A DNA stretch of 64,000 nt, from positions 430,290 to 494,289 of the forward strand of contig BNBX01000004.1 in the NCBI GenBank assembly GCA_014656175.1, written 5' to 3'. The stretch is from Streptomyces werraensis. GTDB taxonomy: Bacteria; Actinomycetota; Actinomycetes; Streptomycetales; Streptomycetaceae. Within the stretch, counting starts at the first letter, position 1; each line of letters starts with the position of its first letter. The position numbers were made by a program, and so were the translations under genes. The notes under the pieces are model-generated. The model was not told where the DNA came from. It was given only the letters and a program-made list of their open reading frames with translations, and made no database searches. Positions 1 through 13,424 of this stretch are shown here, in pieces.

Positions 1-1
1 G

Positions 2-43
2 ACGACGGACGCGAAGTCCGAGAAATCGGGGCACTCGTCGTGA
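2..43 (+). CDS. atpI: ATP synthase protein I, C-terminal end (partial)
   Basis: Only the last 13 codons and a TGA at 41-43 lie in the window. The frame reads TTDAKSEKSGHSS, a hydrophilic Lys/Ser-rich tail of the kind that ends Streptomyces AtpI. AtpI is a small membrane protein that assists assembly of the c-ring and is normally encoded just before atpB, which is the main reason for this call. With so little sequence the identity rests on position; the other frames here are less plausible. Confidence 0.5.
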   Translation, partial: TTDAKSEKSGHSS

Positions 44-268
44 CGGGTAGGGCCGGGATAAAGAGGCATGCACAACCCTGCTATCGTCCGGTGCCAACTG
101 CGGCATCGCGGGCGCGGGCATCCCAGCTGACGCCTGCTCAATCGCGAGGCGAGATGCCCCCCAGCCGCCCCCACATCCGTAACACCAGTCCCGTGCCGAA
201 CCGCGGCTCAGCGCCGCGCCGACACAACGAGGTTGCCGTACCTATGCGCCACGCTGAAGGAGCCCGCG

Positions 269-1096
269 GTGAGTGCTGACCCGACGCAGGTGCTCGCCTT
301 CGACACCAACTGCCACCTCTTCGACGGGTGTGGCTTCGCGGAAGTGTCTCCGGGCCTGCACTCGTTCCTGTTCCAGCCCCTGTGGGGCGACGGAGACAGC
401 AACCTGTACTTCAACAAGACGATGCTGCTGGCGCTGCTCGGCTCGGTGATCATCATCGGCTTCTTCTGGGCCGCCTTCCGCCGTCCGCAGGTCGTCCCCG
501 GCAAGCTCCAGATGGTCGCGGAGGCGGGTTACGACTTCATCCGCCGCGGCGTCGTCTACGAGACGATCGGCAAGAAGGAGGGCGAGAAGTACGTTCCGTT
601 CGTCGTCTCCCTCTTCTTCTTCGTCTGGATGATGAACCTCTGGTCGATCATCCCGGTCGCCCAGTTCCCGGTGACGTCGATCATCTCGTACCCGCTGGTC
701 CTGGCCCTGATCGTGTACATCACGTGGGTCGTGCTGACCTTCAAGCGGCAGGGCTTCGTCGGCTTCTGGAAGAACGTCACCGGCTACGACAAGTCGCTCG
801 GCCCGGTGCTGCCGCTGGCCATGCTGATCGAGCTCTTCTCGAACCTGCTGATCCGGCCGTTCACCCACGCCGTGCGACTCTTCGCGAACATGTTCGCGGG
901 CCACACCCTGCTGCTGCTGTTCACCATCGCCAGCTGGTACATGCTGAACGGCATCGGCATCGCCTACGCGGGTGTCTCCTTCGTGATGGTGATCGTGATG
1001 ACGGCCTTCGAGCTGTTCATCCAGGCCCTTCAGGCGTACGTGTTCGTGCTGCTGACCTGCACGTACATCCAGGGCGCCATGGCCGAGCACCACTGA
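269..1096 (+). CDS. atpB: F1Fo ATP synthase subunit a
   Basis: Membrane subunit a (275 aa) of the Fo sector; it forms the two proton half-channels against the c-ring. The GTG at 269 is chosen because AAGGAG lies at 257-262; an upstream in-frame TTG at 233 has no ribosome binding site. About six hydrophobic segments are visible, and near the C-terminus the VRLFANMFAGH stretch carries the invariant arginine that interacts with the c-subunit carboxylate. It is the first complete gene of the operon and is followed by atpE after 73 bases. Confidence 0.96.
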   Translation: MSADPTQVLAFDTNCHLFDGCGFAEVSPGLHSFLFQPLWGDGDSNLYFNKTMLLALLGSVIIIGFFWAAFRRPQVVPGKLQMVAEAGYDFIRRGVVYETIGKKEGEKYVPFVVSLFFFVWMMNLWSIIPVAQFPVTSIISYPLVLALIVYITWVVLTFKRQGFVGFWKNVTGYDKSLGPVLPLAMLIELFSNLLIRPFTHAVRLFANMFAGHTLLLLFTIASWYMLNGIGIAYAGVSFVMVIVMTAFELFIQALQAYVFVLLTCTYIQGAMAEHH

Positions 1097-1151
1097 GCCA
1101 CTGCCCTCCACCTCCCAGATCGTCCGGTGGCCAACCCCCATCGGTCCGTAA

Positions 1152-1400
<249 letters not shown>

Positions 1401-1441
1401 GCCACCAGACCAGTCCAGCCGACTAGACGAAAGGCACTCAC

Positions 1442-1987
1442 ATGAGCCAGCTGCTCATCGCGGCGAGCGAGGGCGGGGAGAACCCCCTCGTCCCGCCGAT
1501 CCCTGAGCTGGTCATCGGCCTGCTCGCCTTCGTCATCGTCTTCGGCTTCCTCGCCAAGAAGCTCCTCCCGAACATCAACAAGGTTCTGGAAGAGCGTCGC
1601 GAGGCCATCGAGGGCGGTATCGAGAAGGCCGAGGCCGCCCAGACCGAGGCCCAGAGCGTCCTGGAGCAGTACAAGGCCCAGCTCGCCGAGGCCCGGCACG
1701 AGGCCGCGCGCCTGCGCCAGGAGGCGCAGGAGCAGGGCGCCGCGCTCATCGCCGAGATGCGCGCGGAAGGCCAGCGCCAGCGCGAGGAGATCGTCGCTGC
1801 CGGTCACGCCCAGATCGAGGCCGACCGCAAGGCCGCGGCCTCCGCGCTGCGCCAGGACGTCGGCAAGCTCGCCACCGAACTGGCCGGCAAGCTCGTCGGC
1901 GAGTCCCTCGAGGACCACGCCCGGCAGAGCCGTGTGATCGACCGCTTCCTCGACGAGCTCGACCAGAAGGCAGAGGCCGCACGATGA
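1442..1987 (+). CDS. atpF: F1Fo ATP synthase subunit b
   Basis: Peripheral stalk subunit b (181 aa). One N-terminal membrane helix (about residues 20-40, LVIGLLAFVIVFGFLAKKL) is followed by a long Glu/Ala/Arg/Gln-rich helix that forms the dimeric stator. The stop codon overlaps the start of atpH by four bases (ATGA), implying translational coupling of the two stator subunits. Confidence 0.96.
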   Translation: MSQLLIAASEGGENPLVPPIPELVIGLLAFVIVFGFLAKKLLPNINKVLEERREAIEGGIEKAEAAQTEAQSVLEQYKAQLAEARHEAARLRQEAQEQGAALIAEMRAEGQRQREEIVAAGHAQIEADRKAAASALRQDVGKLATELAGKLVGESLEDHARQSRVIDRFLDELDQKAEAAR

Positions 1988-2799
1988 ACGGAGCGAGCCG
2001 CGAGGCCCTGGCAGCCGCACGTGAGCGTCTCGACGCGCTGACGGACTCCACGTCCGTGGACGCGGCCGCGCTCGCCGACGAGCTGGCCGCCGTCACCGCG
2101 CTGCTCGACCGCGAGGTGTCGCTGCGTCGGGTCCTCACCGACCCGGCGCAGGCCGGTGAGGCCAAGGCCGACCTGGCACGGCGCCTGCTCGGCTCGCAGG
2201 TCAGCGGCACCGCCGCCGACCTGGTGGCCGGCCTGGTGCGCTCCCGCTGGTCGCAGTCCCGCGACCTGGTGGACGCGCTCGAGGAGCTGGCGAACATCGC
2301 CGACCTCACCGCCGCGCAGAAGGCGGGCGCGCTCGACAGCGTCGAGGACGAGCTGTTCCGGTTCGGCCGGATCGTCGCCTCCGACACCCAGCTGCGCGCG
2401 GCCCTCACCAACCGGTCCGCCACCGCCTCCGCCAAGGGCGAGCTGCTCCGCAGCCTGCTCGGCGGGCGGGCGAACGAGGCCACGGTGCGTCTGGTGACGC
2501 GCCTGGTGACCGCGCCGCGTGGACGTAGCCTGGAGTCGGGACTCGAGTCCCTGTCCAAGCTCGCCGCAGAGCGCCGGGACCGCACGGTGGCCGTCGTCAC
2601 CTCCGCGGTGCCGCTCAGCGACCAGCAGAAGCAGCGCCTGGGCGACGCCCTGGCGAAGCTCTACGGCCGCCGGATGCACCTCAACCTCGACGTCGACCCC
2701 GCGGTCGTCGGCGGGATGCGGGTGCAGGTCGGTGACGAGGTCATCAACGGCTCCCTGGCGGACCGGCTCGAGGACGCGGGCCGCCGCCTGGCGGGCTGA
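1984..2799 (+). CDS. atpH: F1Fo ATP synthase subunit delta (long actinobacterial form)
   Basis: Stator subunit delta, which clamps the top of F1 to the b subunits. At 271 aa it is about 90 residues longer than the E. coli protein; an extended N-terminal part is normal for Streptomyces and other actinobacteria, so this is not a fusion artefact. The C-terminal domain near [22 protein letters not shown] is the conserved delta signature. Its start overlaps the end of atpF by four bases. Confidence 0.95.
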   Translation: MNGASREALAAARERLDALTDSTSVDAAALADELAAVTALLDREVSLRRVLTDPAQAGEAKADLARRLLGSQVSGTAADLVAGLVRSRWSQSRDLVDALEELANIADLTAAQKAGALDSVEDELFRFGRIVASDTQLRAALTNRSATASAKGELLRSLLGGRANEATVRLVTRLVTAPRGRSLESGLESLSKLAAERRDRTVAVVTSAVPLSDQQKQRLGDALAKLYGRRMHLNLDVDPAVVGGMRVQVGDEVINGSLADRLEDAGRRLAG

Positions 2800-2933
2800 G
2801 CACCACATTCTTAATAGGCAGTACGTACTTACGGCCCTGGTTGGGCCGTGCAGAGGATTCACCTCCTGTAGGGGGGAGTCCCCATCCCCCCCAAGTGAAA
2901 CTTCGGGCCCAACAAGGAGAGCAGGGAACTCAG

Positions 2934-4523
2934 ATGGCGGAGCTCACGATCCGGCCGGAGGAGATCCGGGACGCGCTGGAGAACTTCGTCCAGTCGTACA
3001 AGCCGGACGCGGCCTCGCGCGAGGAGGTCGGTACGGTCACCCTGGCCGGCGACGGCATCGCGAAGGTCGAGGGCCTGCCCTCGGCCATGGCCAACGAGCT
3101 GCTGAAGTTCGAGGACGGCACCCTCGGCCTCGCCCTCAACCTCGAGGAGCGCGAGATCGGTGCCATCGTCCTCGGTGAGTTCAGCGGCATCGAGGAGGGC
3201 CAGCCGGTCACCCGCACCGGCGAGGTGCTGTCCGTCGCCGTCGGCGAGGGCTACCTCGGCCGTGTGGTCGACCCGCTCGGCAACCCGATCGACGGCCTCG
3301 GCGAGATCGAGACCGAGGGCCGCCGCGCCCTCGAACTGCAGGCCCCCACGGTCATGCAGCGCAAGTCGGTGCACGAGCCGATGGAGACGGGCTACAAGGC
3401 CGTCGACGCCATGACCCCGATCGGCCGTGGTCAGCGTCAGCTGATCATCGGCGACCGCCAGACCGGCAAGACCGCGCTGGCCGTCGACACGATCATCAAC
3501 CAGCGTGACAACTGGCGCTCCGGCGACCCGAAGAAGCAGGTCCGCTGCATCTACGTCGCCATCGGCCAGAAGGGCTCCACCATCGCGTCGGTCCGCCGCG
3601 CGCTGGAGGAGAACGGCGCGCTGGAGTACACGACCATCGTCGCCGCCCCGGCGTCCGACCCGGCCGGCTTCAAGTACCTGGCGCCGTACACCGGCTCGGC
3701 CATCGGCCAGCACTGGATGTACCAGGGCAAGCACGTCCTGATCATCTTCGACGACCTGTCGAAGCAGGCCGACGCCTACCGCGCCGTGTCGCTGCTGCTG
3801 CGCCGCCCGCCGGGCCGCGAGGCCTACCCGGGTGACGTCTTCTACCTGCACTCCCGTCTGCTGGAGCGCTGCGCGAAGCTCTCCGACGAGATGGGCGCCG
3901 GCTCGATGACCGGTCTGCCGATCGTCGAGACGAAGGCCAACGACGTCTCGGCGTTCATCCCGACCAACGTCATCTCCATCACCGACGGCCAGTGCTTCCT
4001 GGAGTCGGACCTCTTCAACGCCGGTCAGCGCCCCGCGCTGAACGTCGGTATCTCCGTCTCCCGAGTCGGTGGTTCCGCCCAGCACAAGGCGATGAAGCAG
4101 GTCTCCGGCCGTCTGCGCGTGGACCTCGCCCAGTTCCGTGAGCTGGAGGCGTTCGCCGCCTTCGGTTCCGACCTGGACGCGGCCTCGAAGGCGCAGCTGG
4201 AGCGCGGTCAGCGCATGGTCGAGCTGCTGAAGCAGGACCAGTACCAGCCGATGTCGACCGAGGACCAGGTCGTCTCCGTCTGGGCCGGCACCACCGGCAA
4301 GATGGACGACGTGCCGGTCGCGGACATCCGCCGCTTCGAGAAGGAGCTCCTGGAGTACCTGCACCGCAAGGAGCAGGGCCTCATGACCTCCATCCGCGAG
4401 GGCGGCAAGATGTCGGACGACACCCTGCAGGCCGTGGCCGACGCGATCGCCGAGTTCAAGAAGCAGTTCGAGACGAGCGACGGCAAGCTGCTCGGCGAGG
4501 ACGCCCCGTCCGCCGCCAAGTGA
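2934..4523 (+). CDS. atpA: F1Fo ATP synthase subunit alpha
   Basis: Non-catalytic nucleotide-binding subunit alpha (529 aa). Walker A is GDRQTGKT and Walker B is VLIIFDDLS; the terminal third has the usual alpha C-domain. The ATG at 2934 ([10 protein letters not shown]) is chosen over an upstream frame-open start at 2841 because AAGGAGAG sits at 2913-2920 and family members begin with this sequence. The 134-base spacer after atpH is the longest inside the early operon and contains a G-rich/C-rich inverted repeat around 2871-2891. Confidence 0.97.
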   Translation: MAELTIRPEEIRDALENFVQSYKPDAASREEVGTVTLAGDGIAKVEGLPSAMANELLKFEDGTLGLALNLEEREIGAIVLGEFSGIEEGQPVTRTGEVLSVAVGEGYLGRVVDPLGNPIDGLGEIETEGRRALELQAPTVMQRKSVHEPMETGYKAVDAMTPIGRGQRQLIIGDRQTGKTALAVDTIINQRDNWRSGDPKKQVRCIYVAIGQKGSTIASVRRALEENGALEYTTIVAAPASDPAGFKYLAPYTGSAIGQHWMYQGKHVLIIFDDLSKQADAYRAVSLLLRRPPGREAYPGDVFYLHSRLLERCAKLSDEMGAGSMTGLPIVETKANDVSAFIPTNVISITDGQCFLESDLFNAGQRPALNVGISVSRVGGSAQHKAMKQVSGRLRVDLAQFRELEAFAAFGSDLDAASKAQLERGQRMVELLKQDQYQPMSTEDQVVSVWAGTTGKMDDVPVADIRRFEKELLEYLHRKEQGLMTSIREGGKMSDDTLQAVADAIAEFKKQFETSDGKLLGEDAPSAAK

Positions 4524-4544
4524 CGTAAGGAAGGGACCTGACTC

Positions 4545-6898
<2,354 letters not shown>

Positions 6899-6913
6899 CC
6901 CCCGCGCTCTGAA

Positions 6914-6962
6914 GTGAGCCGAACGGCTCACCCTTGAGGGGGCGGGCACGTCCCGCCCCCTC
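6914..6962 (+). terminator. Paired hairpins between atpD and atpC (attenuator-like)
   Basis: Two consecutive inverted repeats: GTGAGCC/GGCTCAC (6914-6920 with 6925-6931) and an 11-bp GC-only stem GAGGGGGCGGG/CCCGCCCCCTC (6936-6946 with 6952-6962, 5-base loop). There is no T-tract. Position inside the operon suggests partial termination or an mRNA processing barrier that lowers atpC output. Confidence 0.55.
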
Positions 6963-7029
6963 TGCCACGCCCACTAGACTTGTAACCAACACCCGGCACT
7001 ACCGCCGGGTGGTGACCCGAGGAGCCACC

Positions 7030-7407
7030 TTGGCTGCTGAGCTGCACGTCGCGCTGGTCGCGGCCGACCGAGAGGTCTGGTCCGGCGAGGCCACCCTGGT
7101 CGTCGCGCGCACCACGTCCGGCGACATCGGCGTCATGCCCGGTCACCAGCCGCTGCTCGGTGTGCTGGAGTCGGGCCCGGTGACCATTCGTACGCCCGAG
7201 GGCGGGACGGTCGTCGCCGCGGTGCACGGCGGATTCATCTCGTTCGCGGACGACAAGCTGTCCCTGCTGGCCGAGGTCGCCGAGCTGTCGGACGAGATCG
7301 ACGTCCAGCGCGTGGAGCAGGAGCTCGCCCGCGCGAAGGCGGAGGACGACGCCGAGGCCCAGCGTGCCGCGGACGTCCGCCTGCGGGCGGCGACGGCGGG
7401 ACGCTGA
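7030..7407 (+). CDS. atpC: F1Fo ATP synthase subunit epsilon
   Basis: Epsilon subunit (125 aa) of the central stalk; inhibits ATP hydrolysis. It starts at a TTG (7030) preceded by CGAGGAG at about 7018; the mature start MAAELHVALVAADREVW matches the family. The N-terminal beta-sandwich contains the conserved GDIGVMPGHQPLL motif, and the C-terminal helices (about 90-125) are Ala/Glu/Arg rich. The rare TTG start and the hairpins before it fit the lower demand for one epsilon per three beta. Confidence 0.94.
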   Translation: MAAELHVALVAADREVWSGEATLVVARTTSGDIGVMPGHQPLLGVLESGPVTIRTPEGGTVVAAVHGGFISFADDKLSLLAEVAELSDEIDVQRVEQELARAKAEDDAEAQRAADVRLRAATAGR

Positions 7408-7465
7408 TCCGTGGGGGCTCCTCCCAGGCCCTTCGGGGCACTGGGGGAGCGGTGAGATGACGTCA

Positions 7466-7513
7466 CTCAGCCGCGGCCGGCACCGGAGCGATCCGGAGCC
7501 GGTCGCGGCTGAG
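7466..7513 (+). terminator. Terminator hairpin closing the atp operon
   Basis: A near-perfect inverted repeat with 22-base arms and a GCGA tetraloop; the outer stem is CTCAGCCGCG/CGCGGCTGAG, with only two mismatches further in. A T5 run follows about 20 bases later (7530-7534). Placed 58 bases after atpC. Confidence 0.75.
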
Positions 7514-7569
7514 GCAGATCTGGATGATTTTTCCGTTCCGTTACCTAGGAGACGAGGAGGTCGGTGCCG

Positions 7570-8016
7570 ATGGTCCTCGCTCTGACTGTGTGCGGAATCG
7601 TCGTGGCCCTCGTGGTGGTGGGGCTCTTCGTCTTCGGCCTGCGGCGCCGGCTCATCCAGCGGTCGGGCGGCACCTTCGACTGCAGCCTGCGCTGGGAGGC
7701 GCCCGAGAAGGGCGACGCCGGCGGCAAGGGCTGGGCGTACGGGGTGGCACGTTACAACGGCGACCGGGTCGAGTGGTTCCGGGTCTTCTCCTACGCCCCG
7801 CGCCCGCGCCGCGTCCTGGAGCGCTCCGCGATCGAGGTGGCCGGCCGCCGCGTCCCGGAGGGCGAGGAGGAGCTGGCCCTGCTGTCCGACGCGGTGATCC
7901 TCGCCTGTCTGCACCGGGGCACGCGTCTGGAGCTCGCGATGAGCGAGGACGCGCTGACCGGCTTCCTCGCCTGGCTGGAGGCGGCGCCTCCAGGGCAGAG
8001 GGTGAACGTCGCCTGA
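7570..8016 (+). CDS. DUF2550 domain membrane protein
   Basis: Small protein (148 aa) of unknown function. One N-terminal membrane helix (about residues 2-20, VLALTVCGIVVALVVVGLFVFGL) is followed by RRR and a cytoplasmic domain beginning RSGGTFDCSLRW, typical of the DUF2550 family that follows atpC in many actinobacteria. The ATG at 7570 lies 9 bases from GAGGAGG; a GTG at 7564 is possible but too close to that site. Conserved adjacency to the ATP synthase operon suggests a membrane role, but the hairpin at 7466 separates the transcripts. Confidence 0.85.
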   Translation: MVLALTVCGIVVALVVVGLFVFGLRRRLIQRSGGTFDCSLRWEAPEKGDAGGKGWAYGVARYNGDRVEWFRVFSYAPRPRRVLERSAIEVAGRRVPEGEEELALLSDAVILACLHRGTRLELAMSEDALTGFLAWLEAAPPGQRVNVA

Positions 8017-8040
8017 TCTGCCGCCGACGCACTCTGCAGC

Positions 8041-8090
8041 AGAAGCATTTCGCCCCTCCTCCCGGCCGGGAGGAGGGGCGAAATGCTTCT
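8041..8090. terminator. 50-bp perfect palindrome, bidirectional terminator
   Basis: Positions 8041-8065 are the exact reverse complement of 8066-8090 (25-bp arms, no loop); it starts AGAAGCATTTCG and ends CGAAATGCTTCT. It lies between the convergent DUF2550 gene and chiC and can stop transcription from both sides. Confidence 0.85.
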
Positions 8091-8103
8091 CGTCAGGTGC
8101 GTG

Positions 8104-9927
<1,824 letters not shown>

Positions 9928-9986
9928 GCCGCGCCTCCTTCTGGGGGATGGGGGCACGACTGAGCCTTCGTGCCCACGGTGCGGCG

Positions 9987-10028
9987 AGAATAGAAAGGTC
10001 TGGACCACGGGTCAATAGGTCTGGACCA
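9987..10028 (-). promoter_or_regulatory. chiC promoter with two 12-bp direct repeats
   Basis: On the minus strand TGGTCCAGACCT occurs twice (10028-10017 and 10007-9996), 21 bp apart, two helical turns. Between them lies TTGACC (10015-10010), and 17 bp further TATTCT (9992-9987), a good -35/-10 pair. The repeats resemble the operator pair known from Streptomyces chitinase promoters and the DasR site core TGGTC..GACCA. Confidence 0.9.
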
Positions 10029-10068
10029 CTGTGCGCGACTCTTTGTCTTCTAAACCTTCACGGCGCCT

Positions 10069-10710
10069 TCAGATGCCCAACTCCTGCGCCAGTACCGCCG
10101 CTTGCACCCGGCTGCGCAGCTCCAGCTTCCCCAGAAGCCGGCTGACGTGCGTCTTCACCGTGGCCTCGGCCATGTCCAGGCGCCCCGCGATGGCGGCGTT
10201 CGACAGACCTTCCCCGAGGCACGACAGCACCTCCCGCTCCCGCCGGGTGAGTGTGTCCAGCACCGACGGGTCCGCCGTCGCCGGGCGGGCGGGCTTCGCG
10301 GCGAACTCGGCGATCAGCCGCCGCGTCACCGCCGGGGCGACGATCCCCTCACCGCCCGCCACCGTGCGCACCGCCGCGATCAGGTCCTTCGCCTCGGTGT
10401 TCTTCAGCAGGAACCCGGCGGCGCCCGCCCGCAGCGCCCCGAACACGTACTCGTCCAGGTCGAAGGTGGTCAGCACCAGCACGTCCGCGAGGTTCTCCGC
10501 GACCACCCTCCGGGTCGCCGACACCCCGTCCAGACGCGGCATCTGCACGTCCATCAGCACCACGTCCGGGCGCAGTTCACGGGCGAGCGCCACCGCCTGC
10601 TCGCCGTCCGCCGCCTCGCCCACCACCTCGACGTCCGGCGCGCTGCGCAGGATCAGCACCAGCCCCGCTCGGACGGCGGACTGGTCCTCGGCGACCAGAA
10701 CCCGGATCAT
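10069..10710 (-). CDS. NarL/FixJ-type response regulator
   Basis: 213-aa response regulator. The receiver domain (1-120) has the acidic pair at EDQ, the phospho-acceptor Asp in VVLMDVQMP and the conserved Lys in FLLKNTE; a LuxR-type helix-turn-helix (about 148-210) reads LTRREREVLSCLGEGLSNAAIA. Its ATG overlaps the histidine kinase stop by one base (TGATG), so the two are co-translated. Target genes are unknown; divergent gene 12054 is a candidate. Confidence 0.93.
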   Translation of the reverse strand: MIRVLVAEDQSAVRAGLVLILRSAPDVEVVGEAADGEQAVALARELRPDVVLMDVQMPRLDGVSATRRVVAENLADVLVLTTFDLDEYVFGALRAGAAGFLLKNTEAKDLIAAVRTVAGGEGIVAPAVTRRLIAEFAAKPARPATADPSVLDTLTRREREVLSCLGEGLSNAAIAGRLDMAEATVKTHVSRLLGKLELRSRVQAAVLAQELGI

Positions 10711-11909
10711 CACGCTTCTCCTTGCTCGACATCGGTGACCGGAAGGGTGGCACGCACCACCCACAACGTGCCCTCGGGACCGGCCTCCGGGCCGGCCTCG
10801 AAGAAGCCGTCCAGCAGGGCCGCCCGCTCCCGCATCCCGACGAGACCGGCGCCCGAGCCGGGCGCGCGGGGGCCGTCGCGGTCGCCGCAGGGGCTGGTCA
10901 CCCTGATCTCCAGGGCCTCGGGCGAGCGGCGCAGGGAGACGGCCACCCGGCCGGGCGCGGCGTGCTTCAGCGCGTTGGTCAGCGACTCCTGCACGATCCT
11001 GTACGCCGCCAGCTCGACCGGCGCCGGCACACCGCCCGGCTCGGCGTCCAGGGTGACGTCGAGGCCGTTGGCGCGGGCGTTGTCGACCAGGGCGCCGAGC
11101 CCGTCCAGGGTCGGCGTGGCGGCCGGCTCCCGGTCGCCGGCACCGTCGCGCAGGATGCCGATGAGCCGTCGCATTTCGGACAGACCTTGGACGCTGTTCT
11201 CCCGGATCACCGTCAGGGCGTCCCGCGACGTCCCCGGGTCGTCCAGGGAGAGCGCGGCGGTGGAGTGGATGGCGATCGCCGAGAGGTGGTTGGCCACCAG
11301 GTCGTGCAACTCGCGGGCCATCCGCGAGCGTTCCGCGGTGACCGCCTGGACCCGGTCCATCTCCGCCAGCAGCGCGGTCTGTTCGGCCTGAAGGCGGGCG
11401 GCGTCGGCGGCGTCCCGGTGGTTGCGCACGATCAGACCGGTCGACGCGGGCGCGAAGGTCACCGCGCCGACCACCAGACCGATCAGCAGCGCCTCCGGCA
11501 CCCGCCACACGGCGTACGGCACCAGCATCCCGGCCAGCGTGAGCACGCCGGTGATCCACGGCAGACGGCGGGCGGTCGCGGGCGAGCCGTAGACCACGGC
11601 GGCGTACATCAGGTCGGTGTACATCACGATCGTCGCGATGCTGCCCTGCGTCATGGTGTCCGCGGCCAGCGCCAGCGTGCCGGCCGCCAGCGCGGTGCGC
11701 GGTGCGGTGCGGCGCAGCAGCTCGCAGCACGCCGTCACGCCGAGCGGCACCAGCAGCGCCCACCGGCCGCCGAACAGCACGATCGGGTCGCTGCCCGGCC
11801 GCACGCCCAGCCCGAACCCCCACAGCAGCAGCCCGCCCAGCAGCCCGGCGAGCGCGACGGTCACGTCGAAGCGGGGCGGGTGGAGGGGTCGTACGGCCAT
11901 GGACACCAT
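10710..11909 (-). CDS. NarL-family sensor histidine kinase (HisKA_3)
   Basis: Membrane histidine kinase (399 aa). N-terminal hydrophobic segments (about 15-150, four to six helices), then the dimerisation/phosphoacceptor box ERSRMARELHDLVANHLSA with the phosphorylated His, and a HATPase_c domain ending in the G-box GSGAGLVGMRERAALL. Start is uncertain: ATG at 11909 (MVSMAV) or 11900 (MAVRPL); neither has a strong ribosome binding site. It forms a two-component system with the overlapping downstream regulator. Confidence 0.88.
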   Translation of the reverse strand: MVSMAVRPLHPPRFDVTVALAGLLGGLLLWGFGLGVRPGSDPIVLFGGRWALLVPLGVTACCELLRRTAPRTALAAGTLALAADTMTQGSIATIVMYTDLMYAAVVYGSPATARRLPWITGVLTLAGMLVPYAVWRVPEALLIGLVVGAVTFAPASTGLIVRNHRDAADAARLQAEQTALLAEMDRVQAVTAERSRMARELHDLVANHLSAIAIHSTAALSLDDPGTSRDALTVIRENSVQGLSEMRRLIGILRDGAGDREPAATPTLDGLGALVDNARANGLDVTLDAEPGGVPAPVELAAYRIVQESLTNALKHAAPGRVAVSLRRSPEALEIRVTSPCGDRDGPRAPGSGAGLVGMRERAALLDGFFEAGPEAGPEGTLWVVRATLPVTDVEQGEA

Positions 11910-12053
11910 CCAACACGGTGCGCACGCCGCACGCCTGATCCCCGGGACCGGTCCTGGACTGCATCTTTCGATGTACCGCGGATTCGTCGGCCGCGACGAC
12001 GCGCGCGCCCGGAGCGCACGGAAGCCTGGAAGGGTGACCGAGAGGAGCGAACC

Positions 12054-12638
12054 GTGATCGTCGCCTTGATCATCGCCTGCGAGATCGGGTTCTGGGTGCT
12101 GCTGGCGGCCGGCCTGGCCTTCCGCTACCTGCTGCGGATGCCGCGCACCGGGCTGGCGCTGCTGCTGTGCGAGCCGGTGCTGGAGGTCGTGCTGCTCGTC
12201 GTCACCGCGTGGGACCTGAAGAACGGCGCGGAGCCGGACTGGACCCACGGGCTCGCCGCGCTCTACATCGGCTACACGGTGGGCCACGGCCACCGCACGG
12301 TGAAGTGGCTCGACGGGCACGCGGCGCACCGCCTCGACGGCCGCCCACTGGTCCGGCCGCCGCGTCACGGCCTGGCCCGCGCCCGGCACGAGACCAGGGT
12401 GTGGCTGGGCACGCTGATCGCCGCCGCCGTGGCGACCGCGCTGCTCCAGCTCGCCATCTGGTACGTCGGCGACCCGGCCCGCGTCACCTCCCTGGAGTCC
12501 TGGCGCTCCACCGCCTGGCGGGCGGCCGGCATCCACGGCCTGATCACCCTCACCTACTGGCTCTGGCCGAAGAAGGCCCCGGCGGACAACGCCGGCACCG
12601 AGCCGGGCGCCGCCGGCCGCGAGCGGGTGGGCCGGTGA
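12054..12638 (+). CDS. Integral membrane protein of unknown function
   Basis: 194-aa protein with about four hydrophobic segments (near residues 4-24, 30-55, 120-142 and 165-185) and a His/Arg-rich cytosolic loop between the second and third (GHGHRTVKWLDGHAAHRLDG). The GTG at 12054 has GAGAGGAG upstream. Transcribed divergently from the two-component system, which may control it. No recognisable enzymatic motif. Confidence 0.8.
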   Translation: MIVALIIACEIGFWVLLAAGLAFRYLLRMPRTGLALLLCEPVLEVVLLVVTAWDLKNGAEPDWTHGLAALYIGYTVGHGHRTVKWLDGHAAHRLDGRPLVRPPRHGLARARHETRVWLGTLIAAAVATALLQLAIWYVGDPARVTSLESWRSTAWRAAGIHGLITLTYWLWPKKAPADNAGTEPGAAGRERVGR

Positions 12639-12656
12639 GGCGGGCGGCCGGGCACG

Positions 12657-12797
12657 GTGCTCGGGGGCCTCGCCCTGTGGCGCTTCACCCAGGGCGTGGA
12701 GCTGCCGGTGATCTCGCTGCCCAGGGCGGGCGTCCCGCTCGTGTTCCTCGGCGGCGCCGAGATCCTGCCGGGCCCGTGCCGGGCCGTGCGCCGGTAG
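12657..12797 (+). pseudogene. Short remnant resembling DUF5708 membrane proteins
   Basis: A 46-codon frame reading LGGLALWRFTQGVELPVISL then a hydrophobic stretch ends with TAG at 12795-12797. It resembles the C-terminal half of small Streptomyces two-helix proteins (DUF5708: GLALWLF...VEIPVISL...GVVLMVIGG). The expected N-terminal helix is missing, and the frame is the same as that of the preceding gene, starting 18 bases after its TGA. Either a decayed gene or a short one started by GTG at 12657; family assignment is from memory. Confidence 0.4.
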
Positions 12798-12800
12798 GCC

Positions 12801-13373
12801 TCAGCGCTCGCCGCCCGGCACCCACAGGACGTCGCCCGTCTCCTTGTTGGCGATGCGGGCCAGGATGAACAGCAGGTCCGACAGGCGGTTGAGGTAGGTC
12901 GCGGTGAGCGGGTTCATCGTCTCGCCGTGCGCCTCCAGGGCCGCCCACGTCGAGCGCTCGGCCCGGCGCACCACCGTGCACGCCTGGTGCAGCAGGGCCG
13001 CGCCCGGTGTGCCGCCCGGCAGGATGAACGAGCGCAGCTTCTCCAGCTGCTCGTTGAAGCGGTCGCAGTCCTCCTCGAGCCGGTCGACGTAGAACTGCTC
13101 GACCCGCAGCGGCGGGTACTTCGGATCCTCCACCACCGGCGTCGACAGGTCGGCGCCCACGTCGAACAGGTCGTTCTGCACGCGGGTGAGGACCGCGACC
13201 ACCTCGTCCGGAAGATCGCCCAGGGCGAGCGCCGTGCCGATCACCGCGTTCGCCTCGTTGGCGTCCGCGTAGGCGGAGATCCGCAGATCGGTCTTGGCGA
13301 CCCGGCTCATGTCCCCGAGGTGCGTGGTGCCCTTGTCGCCGGTCCGCGTGTAGATGCGTGTCAGGTTGACCAT
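12801..13373 (-). CDS. PduO-type ATP:cob(I)alamin adenosyltransferase
   Basis: 190-aa enzyme that transfers the adenosyl group of ATP to cob(I)alamin to make coenzyme B12. The N-terminal ATP-binding signature TRTGDKGTTHLGD (residues 8-20) and the C-terminal RRAERSTWAALEAHGE and LNRLSDLLFILAR motifs are intact. Its product is the cofactor of isobutyryl-CoA mutase encoded at 41307, and MeaB at 32725 is a chaperone for the same enzyme class, so the window contains several parts of B12-dependent acyl-CoA metabolism. Confidence 0.94.
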   Translation of the reverse strand: MVNLTRIYTRTGDKGTTHLGDMSRVAKTDLRISAYADANEANAVIGTALALGDLPDEVVAVLTRVQNDLFDVGADLSTPVVEDPKYPPLRVEQFYVDRLEEDCDRFNEQLEKLRSFILPGGTPGAALLHQACTVVRRAERSTWAALEAHGETMNPLTATYLNRLSDLLFILARIANKETGDVLWVPGGER

Positions 13374-13424
13374 GAGGTCAGCCTAGTGACGCACCGGCGA
13401 CACGGGGCACTCGTGTGCGCACCG

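Noticed and set aside
7466..7513. Riboswitch upstream of the DUF2550 gene
   Set aside because: A simple two-arm hairpin right after atpC with a following T-run; terminator is sufficient.
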